A stretch of DNA of 7,257 bases from Spirochaetia bacterium. Lineage in GTDB: Bacteria; Spirochaetota; Leptospirae; Leptospirales; Leptonemataceae. The position numbers and the translations under genes are program-made. This document shows positions 1 through 5,325 of this stretch, piece by piece. Location of the stretch: contig JACPZR010000311.1 of NCBI GenBank assembly GCA_016195395.1, positions 1 to 7,257 of the forward strand. Direction: 5' to 3'. Positions within the stretch are counted from its first letter, which is position 1. The number at the start of each line of letters is the position of its first letter. The notes under the pieces are model-generated. The model was not told the origin of the DNA and ran no database searches. It saw only the letters and a list, made by a program, of their open reading frames with translations.

Positions 1-11
1 CAGCTCGACTG

Positions 12-656
12 ATGTTAATCATCGTTCCGTCCGGGATCCACGTCGCTGCGATTGTCCTTGGGGTTCTGTCCACGGGGGCGATATTGGTCATCGTATACCG
101 GATGCTTGTGGGACCCGCGCTCAGTGCGCGCGCGGACACGCAATCACCCCCGCCGGCGCAGGGAACAGTCTGGGATATCGTCATTGAAGAAAAAGCGCGT
201 GAGCGCGTGATTACGATCGGTCAGTTGGATTCCGAGATCCAGACCCGCATGCACGGGATCAAGGATGACCACCTCACGCTGCGTTTCCGCAAAGACCGCG
301 ACCTTGAGGAATACGAGATTACGGTAAATCCAGGCGGGCCGATCTTTTATACCGCGCCGCACTCAAAGCGGTCTGAACTCATGAAGTCGGCTGAATCCTT
401 CGAGAGCCGTGAATTGATTGGTCACCAGGCAGTCTTCAGACTGGCTGCCGCGCTGAAGGACAACCGGCCGATTCAGTACATTGAATTTGAACTCACAACC
501 AAATATTTCATCAACGCATTTGGGACGGAACGAATGAAGTTTCTCTTCACTCTGAAGAAGGTTTTCCCGGGTGTGGATGTCCGTTCGCGCGACAAGCGGG
601 GCGTGTATTTGTTTGGAAGAAAGAAGACCGGTGATTCCGAGGAGACACCCGCATGA
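12..656 (+). CDS. Membrane-anchored protein of unknown function (214 aa)
   Basis: I do not recognise this family. An uncharged hydrophobic segment at about residues 9-28 should be an N-terminal membrane anchor. A Pro/Ala-rich linker (about 44-51) follows, then a mixed alpha/beta domain (about 55-203) that is probably cytoplasmic, ending in a polar tail. There is no signal-peptidase site, Cys pair or catalytic motif. The alternating hydrophobic stretch at about 76-106 (TRMHGI, DDHLTLRF, EYEITV) looks like a small beta-barrel, loosely recalling PilZ-N/YcgR-type domains, but the RxxxR and DxSxxG c-di-GMP motifs are absent, so I do not assign that. The ATG is preceded by a TGA in another frame (TGATG, 10-14), suggesting coupling to an upstream gene ending in QLD. 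No in-frame stop is visible upstream, so a longer start outside the window is possible. It overlaps thrC by 4 bp (ATGA). Confidence 0.75.
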   Translation: MLIIVPSGIHVAAIVLGVLSTGAILVIVYRMLVGPALSARADTQSPPPAQGTVWDIVIEEKARERVITIGQLDSEIQTRMHGIKDDHLTLRFRKDRDLEEYEITVNPGGPIFYTAPHSKRSELMKSAESFESRELIGHQAVFRLAAALKDNRPIQYIEFELTTKYFINAFGTERMKFLFTLKKVFPGVDVRSRDKRGVYLFGRKKTGDSEETPA

Positions 657-1984
657 CGTTCCGATCTGATCTGGCATGCATTGACTGCGCCACGATTTAC
701 CCGATGGATGAAATCATCTACCGATGCCGCCGGTGTGACGGTCTTTTGGAAGTGAAGCACGACATGCAGGCCGTGACGTCTGTCTCAGCCGCCGAGTGGA
801 AGGCGCGCTTTTCCGGAAGACTGTCCGGTCCAGCCCCCTTTTCCTCCGGTATATGGGCCAGAAAAGAATGGGTCCTTCCCGGTGTGGATCAGAAGAGAAT
901 CGTATCGCTTGGAGAAGGGAACAGCGCGCTGATCGATATGCCGCGTTATGCGTCGCACCTGGGCCTGGCGGGGTTTGCCGTCAAACAGTGCGGGGTTTCT
1001 CACACAGGATCCTTCAAAGACCTTGGGATGACGGTTCTTGTCAGCCATGTGAACCACCTGATGGGAAGGGGAGCTCCGGTGCGGGCGGTGGCGTGTGCTT
1101 CCACAGGCGACACGAGCGCAGCACTCGCTGCGTACGCCGCCTACGCGGGCATCCCGACGGTGGTGTTCCTTCCCGCGGGCAAGATATCTACGGCGCAGCT
1201 GGTGCAGCCGCTTGCAGCGGGCGCCATTGTTCTTTCATTGGATACCGATTTTGATGGATGCATGGCCATTGTAAAAGAGGTCACCAAAGACCAAGGTTTG
1301 TACCTGGCCAATTCCATGAATCCCCTGCGGATTGAGGGTCAGAAGACCGTGAGCTTCGAGATCGTTCACCAGATGCAGGGTGAGGTGCCGGACTGGGTCG
1401 TCATCCCCGGAGGAAATCTGGGTAACGTGAGCGCTCTGGGCGCAGGTTTCAAAATGATGAAGGAGGCGGGGCTGATCTCGAAGTATCCACGCATTGCTGT
1501 GGCCCAGAGCGCACGTGCCAATCCGCTCTACATCAGTTTCAAGGATGACTTCAGAACGTTTGCACCGGTCCGCGCAGAGACAACGCTCGCTTCCGCCATC
1601 CAGATCGGGAACCCGGTCAGCTATCCGCGCGCCGTGCGCACACTCAAAGAGTTTGAAGGAGTGGTAGAGCAGGCTTCGGAAGCGGAGCTGGCGGATGCGG
1701 CGGCTGAGTCAGACCGGTATGGCTTGTTCAATGACCCTCATACAGGTGTGGCAATCGCGTGCACAAGGAAATTGGCGGGAGCCGGCATCATCGCCCGCAC
1801 AGACCGTGTTGTGGTGGTTTCCACAGCTCACGGACTCAAATTCTCCGAATTCAAAACCGGCTATCATGAAGACAGGCTTCCCGGAATGACTGCAGTTCAC
1901 AAGAACATGCCCGTACGGCTTCCCCCGGACTTGGATCAGGTGCGGACGGTCCTTGACCGGAGGCTCGGCGGCCATGTCGTTTGA
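653..1984 (+). CDS. thrC: Threonine synthase, zinc-ribbon type
   Basis: A fold-type II PLP enzyme that converts O-phospho-L-homoserine and water to L-threonine and phosphate, the last step of threonine synthesis, in the cytoplasm. At 443 aa it fits the family. The N-terminus has two CXXC pairs (C9/C12 and C25/C28) forming the rubredoxin-like zinc ribbon seen in many bacterial and archaeal ThrC. The PLP lysine is K122 in SHTGSFKDLGM, a glycine-rich phosphate-binding loop is PGGNLGN (252-258), and the NSMNPLRIEGQKT block (220-232) is typical of threonine synthase rather than cysteine synthase or threonine dehydratase. The start is supported by the first zinc Cys pair lying only nine residues in, and by GGAG at 641-644, 8 nt upstream. 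It overlaps the preceding gene by 4 bp and the next by 11 bp, so all three are probably one transcript. No other threonine genes are in view. Confidence 0.93.
   Translation: MTFRSDLACIDCATIYPMDEIIYRCRRCDGLLEVKHDMQAVTSVSAAEWKARFSGRLSGPAPFSSGIWARKEWVLPGVDQKRIVSLGEGNSALIDMPRYASHLGLAGFAVKQCGVSHTGSFKDLGMTVLVSHVNHLMGRGAPVRAVACASTGDTSAALAAYAAYAGIPTVVFLPAGKISTAQLVQPLAAGAIVLSLDTDFDGCMAIVKEVTKDQGLYLANSMNPLRIEGQKTVSFEIVHQMQGEVPDWVVIPGGNLGNVSALGAGFKMMKEAGLISKYPRIAVAQSARANPLYISFKDDFRTFAPVRAETTLASAIQIGNPVSYPRAVRTLKEFEGVVEQASEAELADAAAESDRYGLFNDPHTGVAIACTRKLAGAGIIARTDRVVVVSTAHGLKFSEFKTGYHEDRLPGMTAVHKNMPVRLPPDLDQVRTVLDRRLGGHVV
1959..1963 (+). promoter_or_regulatory. Ribosome binding site inside the 3' end of thrC
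   Basis: GGAGG lies 10 nt before the ATG at 1974. It decides the start of the following gene: the TTG at 1953, which would add seven residues, has no Shine-Dalgarno in a useful position. Confidence 0.6.
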
Positions 1985-2747
1985 TGCTCAAATCAGAGAT
2001 GCCCTGGCCGCCGGCACAACGATCACGCTGAAAAGCTCCACTCTCCGCGACAGCGGCGAAGCCAAGCTTGAGTACATTGTAAAGAGCATTTTCAGCACAT
2101 ACCAGCGCGAAGATCTTGTGGGGCCGGTGTATGCATCGGTCCGGGAGCTGGTGCAGAATGCGTCCAAGGCAAATCTAAAGCGGATTCTTTTTGAGGAGAT
2201 GAACCTGGACCCCGTCAATGAAGAGGAATACCAGCGCGGGATGGAGAGATTTCGCTACACTCTGGTAGAACCCCGGATGAAACCCTACGCAACACGGATC
2301 AAACAGAAAGGTCTCTTTTTCACGGTTTCGTTTACGCACTGCCCCGATGTCATGGTGGCCTCCGTCAAAAACATCTTCCCTTTGTTTGGCGCGGAAGAGA
2401 CGCGCATCCGCGAAAAATTTGTCCACTCTCTGAACGTCGACAATTTGTACGAGTTTTTCATGTCCCACAGCGACCCTTCGGAAGGGGCGGGCATGGGAAT
2501 CGCAATGATTGAAATCCTCCTGGCGCAGGGCGGCGTTGACAGGCACAATTTCACGATTAGTTCCGACAAGCAGGGCCACACGGTGGCCCGCATGGTTGTT
2601 CCGCTGACCGCCGGTTACGTGTCTCCCAGGCAGCAGTTTCAGAGGGCAATGGAGGAGAGGGGGATCTCCGCGCCGGCATTACGCGCGGAGGTTCAGAGCG
2701 GGGCCTTTCCTCTCATGATCAACGCCAAGCACCGTCTTCCGATCTAG
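1974..2747 (+). CDS. Lone GHKL-ATPase-like (histidine-kinase-type ATP-binding) protein
   Basis: Soluble 257-aa protein without TM segments. Two motifs of the GHKL/HATPase_c fold are readable: an N-box (RELVQNASKAN, 57-67; E58 and N62 match the metal-binding Glu/Asn) and a G-box (SEGAGMGIAMIEILL, 169-183), followed by a strand-turn-strand ending VARMVVPL like the end of a kinase ATP-binding domain. There is no HisKA/DHp helix with a phospho-acceptor His, no receiver or sensor domain, and the expected DxGxG box is replaced by FTHCPDVMVASVKN (120-133). It could be a divergent ATP-binding regulator, an anti-sigma-like kinase or a degenerate non-catalytic relative; no partner is visible. The insert at about 71-112, rich in charged residues, is unusual between N-box and central strand. 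It is translationally coupled to thrC and shares its last bases with the opposing ccoH stop (CTAG). Confidence 0.75.
   Translation: MSFDAQIRDALAAGTTITLKSSTLRDSGEAKLEYIVKSIFSTYQREDLVGPVYASVRELVQNASKANLKRILFEEMNLDPVNEEEYQRGMERFRYTLVEPRMKPYATRIKQKGLFFTVSFTHCPDVMVASVKNIFPLFGAEETRIREKFVHSLNVDNLYEFFMSHSDPSEGAGMGIAMIEILLAQGGVDRHNFTISSDKQGHTVARMVVPLTAGYVSPRQQFQRAMEERGISAPALRAEVQSGAFPLMINAKHRLPI
2664..2692. other. Strong GC hairpin in the convergent 3' overlap, possible terminator stem
   Basis: CTCCGCGC (2666-2673) and GCGCGGAG (2683-2690) are perfect 8-bp inverted arms around a 9-nt loop, extendable by a T-G and an A-T pair. It is inside the GHKL-like gene, 52 nt beyond the ccoH stop as read on the - strand, where it would sit in the 3' end of the cco transcript. 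No U-tract follows on either strand; on the - strand a C/T-rich stretch follows. It may act as a 3'-end stabiliser or pause site, or may simply be coding sequence. Confidence 0.35.
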
Positions 2748-3241
2748 CCTTCCACGATGAAGGTTCTTACCATCCGGCGATGACCGCCGCTGTCTTTAGC
2801 GGTAAGTACAGCTTCCCACGGCCCACGGCCGGTGAATTTCACACGAAGATGGCACGTTCCGTTTGCATCAGTGGCGCACGATGTAACGCTGTTTTGTTTG
2901 GTAGTGGCGCGGCGTGACAAAAGCAGACTGACTTCCGCCGATGCAACCGGCCTCTGGCCTGAGCCCGACTCTGTATATGTAACCGTGATGTCCTGCTCGC
3001 CGATCTTGATGGGCTGCTTGGTCTGGAAGAAGGCGCTCGAGAGCATTCGGTTGTCCGTGCTCTTTGTTTCTGCCAGATGACGGTCAAACTCACTGCCCAC
3101 TTCATAGTAGTCGCGCGCCACTGTGGGCTCCAGGGTCGACAGGGCCGCGTAGAACTTGAAGCCGAGGGCAATGAGCAGCACTGAGAAGAGCGCGCCCATG
3201 CCCCCGAAGATTTGAACCATTTTGCGGTTGGCCGGTGTCAT
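2744..3241 (-). CDS. ccoH: cbb3 oxidase assembly protein CcoH/FixH
   Basis: FixH-family, membrane-anchored assembly factor of cbb3 oxidase (165 aa). Residues about 9-31 form one TM helix, and the remainder is predicted periplasmic. Family marks are the ARDYYEVGSEFDRHLAE stretch just after the helix (42-58; the family usually has a Y-Y-x-x-G-x-x-[FY] pattern) and the C-terminal beta domain ending GPWEAVLTAKD...RTFIVEG. CcoH is known to associate with CcoN during oxidase assembly. It starts inside the ccoG stop codon (ATGA, 4-bp overlap) with no obvious Shine-Dalgarno, implying coupling. Two cysteines, C122 and C130, could form a disulfide; I do not recall these as a general FixH feature. It is the last gene of the operon in view: no ccoS or ccoI follows, since the next gene is convergent and overlaps by 4 bp. 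Confidence 0.85.
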   Translation of the reverse strand: MTPANRKMVQIFGGMGALFSVLLIALGFKFYAALSTLEPTVARDYYEVGSEFDRHLAETKSTDNRMLSSAFFQTKQPIKIGEQDITVTYTESGSGQRPVASAEVSLLLSRRATTKQNSVTSCATDANGTCHLRVKFTGRGPWEAVLTAKDSGGHRRMVRTFIVEG

Positions 3242-4635
3242 GATTCAGGCACCGTGAAGATCGATGTTTTCTTGACAATCAATTCCGGATGGTCGATGAC
3301 CTGCGCGGACAGTTCCACCCGCAGTGTCCTTTTGGCATGCTTTGCCGCGCCGTCGTCTTTGTTGGAACTGGGTTTAACCCCTGCTGCGCCGGACGCGGTC
3401 TTGTCCAAGGGTTGCTCCACCGGCTTGCCGCGGAGCACCAACCGAAGCGGCTGCAGGTGATTGGGTTCCACCACTGCTGGATTCTCTGCTGCGAGAGTTT
3501 CCAGCGCCCCTAGGTCGGAGTGATCATCAAGGATCTTTGCATCCAGTTTAAAACGGGCCGGCACTTCGCTGAAGTTCGCCAGATCCACTTCGTAGTAATT
3601 TTGAACGTACCCGTCAACGAGGACGGGAGGTATGTTTCTGTCCCGTCTGACAGAGAGGTTCGCAGGCACACGGCGGTCCAGAAGGAAGATGAAAGCCGCA
3701 AAGATTGCCACATAGAGCGTGCCGTACACTACGGTCCGCGGGCGGAGCACCTTTGTTTTTTCCCGTTCTTCAAAGTACGCCATGGAGCCGTAACCTACAA
3801 GAGTCTCCTTGCCGTGTCGTGCCATCTCACCTGTGCATGCATCGATGCAGTGACCGCAGTTGATGCAGGCGACCTGCATCCCATCGCGGATGTCGATGCC
3901 CGTGGGGCATACGAGAGTGCAGAGCGTACAATTGGTGCAGTCACCATTTTGCGCGTCCGCTCCCTTGGCGCGCCGCGGTTCCCCGCGTTTGGAGTCGTAC
4001 CCAACGATGACGGAGTTGCGGTCGAGCATCACCGATTGGAAACGTGCGTACGGGCATACGTACACACAGAACTGTTCTCTAAACATGCCGAGGTCAAAGT
4101 AGAAAAGGCCGGTTACCACGACCCAGAACCACGGCCATGTGGAATTTGTGAAAATCACCAATCCGTCTGTCATCAGTTCGGCGGCCATCTTGCGCACACC
4201 CACAAAGTAACCGATGAAGTGGAACGTCAGAATGGCGGATAAGAGAATCCATACAACATGTACGATCCCTCTGTGCCAGAGCTTCTCTGACTTCTTTCCG
4301 AACTTGCTCGGCAGAATCAACCGGCCTACTGTATCGAAGAGTTCCGTATAGATCGTCTGCGGGCAGCCCCAACCGCACCACAGCCGCCCAAAGAGGGCAG
4401 TAAACATAAAGAGAGACAAACCAGCGATGATCAACAGGAAAAGGAGGAAGTAGAATTCCTGAGGCCAGATAACGATCCCCGGGAAGTAGAACTTTCGATC
4501 CGCGATATCAAGGAGGACAAACGGGCGGCCGCCCCAGTTAACCCAGGGCGTCACCAAATACACGAAAAGGAGCACCAGCCGCACCCACGATCGGGCACGG
4601 CTGATGAGACCTGTTACGTTGCGGGCAACGATCAT
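3238..4635 (-). CDS. ccoG: cbb3 oxidase accessory protein CcoG/FixG (polyferredoxin)
   Basis: Membrane ferredoxin-type protein of 465 aa, close to usual CcoG length. CcoG proteins are linked to Cu(II)-to-Cu(I) reduction during cbb3 assembly. In order: TM helices near 16-33, 58-82, 124-146, 165-182 and 301-319; paired-Cys membrane motifs GRLWCGWGCP (C87, C91) and REQFCVYVCPYARFQ (C190, C194); two cytoplasmic [4Fe-4S] sites, C233/C236/C239/C243 with C267, and C257/C260/C263 with the distal PTG-side Cys; then a periplasmic Ig-like C-terminal domain. All expected cysteines are present, so it should be functional. The C-terminal domain carries a low-complexity, Lys/Ala/Ser-rich segment at about 404-436 that looks like an insertion between strands. 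It overlaps ccoP and ccoH by 4 bp (ATGA) at both ends; only a weak GGAAA precedes the start. Confidence 0.95.
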   Translation of the reverse strand: MIVARNVTGLISRARSWVRLVLLFVYLVTPWVNWGGRPFVLLDIADRKFYFPGIVIWPQEFYFLLFLLIIAGLSLFMFTALFGRLWCGWGCPQTIYTELFDTVGRLILPSKFGKKSEKLWHRGIVHVVWILLSAILTFHFIGYFVGVRKMAAELMTDGLVIFTNSTWPWFWVVVTGLFYFDLGMFREQFCVYVCPYARFQSVMLDRNSVIVGYDSKRGEPRRAKGADAQNGDCTNCTLCTLVCPTGIDIRDGMQVACINCGHCIDACTGEMARHGKETLVGYGSMAYFEEREKTKVLRPRTVVYGTLYVAIFAAFIFLLDRRVPANLSVRRDRNIPPVLVDGYVQNYYEVDLANFSEVPARFKLDAKILDDHSDLGALETLAAENPAVVEPNHLQPLRLVLRGKPVEQPLDKTASGAAGVKPSSNKDDGAAKHAKRTLRVELSAQVIDHPELIVKKTSIFTVPES

Positions 4636-5177
4636 TTTCCGCTGCCCGGCTTGATATTCTTATTCTTGTCTGTGAGGTACGCGAGCACTTCCCAGACCTT
4701 CCTTGCCCCAAGCGAGGCTTTGTGCGCCGGCATTTCGCCTTTGGGCGGAACCTGTTTCAGTTCCGCTGTTTTGACGCCTTCCATCACAGTATTGAACAAG
4801 GCAGCCTCGTTGTCACCGTGCAGCCACACGTTATCCGTCAGGTTGGGGCCGATGAGGCCCGTTCCGTCCGGCTTGTGGCATGCGGCACAGATGGTTGCGA
4901 ATGTCTGCGCTCCTGCCGCGATTGCTTTTGCATCGCCGCGCAGGGGATTACCGCCGCCGGTGCTGACCAACGCCGCGGCTTCTCCATACTTCTTGATGTG
5001 CGCCTGCACCTCTTCACGGTACTGTCCGGTTTCCGACCAGCCGCCAAAGATGATGTAGTAGGCGATGTAGAAGACGCCAAAGATCACCGTGCCGATGAAA
5101 CTGATGGTGTACCACGTCGGCAGCTTGTTGTCCGCCTGGCGGATCCCGTCAAACTCTTTGTTATCGTCATGCGACAT
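4632..5177 (-). CDS. ccoP: cbb3 oxidase subunit III CcoP, mono-heme form
   Basis: Membrane-anchored cytochrome c subunit that passes electrons towards CcoO/CcoN. The N-terminus has the CcoP signature: an acidic start, FDGIRQADNKLPTWY (9-23), then one TM helix (about 24-45). One periplasmic cytochrome c domain follows, with heme site CAACH (97-101), GPNLTD (110-115), WLHG (118-121) and axial Met in GEMPAHKASLG (M149). Typical CcoP is about 300 aa with two CXXCH sites; here there is one in 181 aa. The missing domain corresponds to about 100 residues, and nothing looks frameshifted. I chose ATG 5177 because GGAGG (- strand, 5188-5184) is 6 nt upstream; the ATG at 5183 would add two residues but directly abuts that sequence. 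It overlaps ccoQ by 11 bp and ccoG by 4 bp. Confidence 0.93.
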   Translation of the reverse strand: MSHDDNKEFDGIRQADNKLPTWYTISFIGTVIFGVFYIAYYIIFGGWSETGQYREEVQAHIKKYGEAAALVSTGGGNPLRGDAKAIAAGAQTFATICAACHKPDGTGLIGPNLTDNVWLHGDNEAALFNTVMEGVKTAELKQVPPKGEMPAHKASLGARKVWEVLAYLTDKNKNIKPGSGK

Positions 5178-5325
5178 GATCATCCTCCATCATACGTTTA
5201 GCCGGTTCTTCCAGCCGTTTGCCGCGCTGTGTAAAGTACAGGTACCAAACGATCCCGCCAAGAACCGCCACGAGCAGCGCGACGCGCGAAACCTTGTAGT
5301 AGACAAGGAGTTCTTCGGTGCTCAT
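5167..5325 (-). CDS. ccoQ: cbb3 oxidase small subunit CcoQ
   Basis: A 52-aa protein that is easily missed. Read on the - strand from ATG 5325 it begins MSTEELLVYYKVSR, has one TM helix at about 15-31 (VALLVAVLGGIVWYLYF), and ends with a basic-then-acidic tail, QRGKRLEEPAKR then MMEDDHVA. Single TM, about 50-60 aa, and a C-terminal acidic DD motif after a basic stretch are what CcoQ looks like, and the position between ccoNO and ccoP is the canonical one. CcoQ is not catalytic; it helps keep CcoP bound in the complex. It starts inside the ccoNO stop (ATGA), with GGTGG a few bases upstream, and ends 11 bp inside ccoP. The sequence is too short for motif proof, so the call rests on topology and synteny. 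Confidence 0.88.
   Translation of the reverse strand: MSTEELLVYYKVSRVALLVAVLGGIVWYLYFTQRGKRLEEPAKRMMEDDHVA
5184..5188 (-). promoter_or_regulatory. Ribosome binding site for ccoP inside ccoQ
   Basis: GGAGG on the - strand, 6 nt before ATG 5177. It lies inside the ccoQ reading frame and rules against the ATG at 5183, which begins immediately after it. Confidence 0.6.

Noticed and set aside
225..350. PilZ (c-di-GMP receptor) assignment for the first gene
   Set aside because: The overall strand pattern is suggestive, but the RxxxR and [DN]xSxxG binding motifs are absent.
1953..1973. Upstream TTG start for the GHKL-like gene
   Set aside because: It would encode TGGSAA-type residues with no suitably placed Shine-Dalgarno; GGAGG at 1959-1963 fits ATG 1974.
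3520..4242. A 240-codon open frame on the + strand opposite ccoG
   Set aside because: It is antisense to a fully motif-supported ccoG, has no domain I recognise, and looks like a codon-bias shadow; several similar ones lie opposite ccoNO, ccoP and thrC.
5178..5183. ATG at 5183 as ccoP start
   Set aside because: It directly abuts the GGAGG, leaving no spacing, while ATG 5177 has 6 nt.
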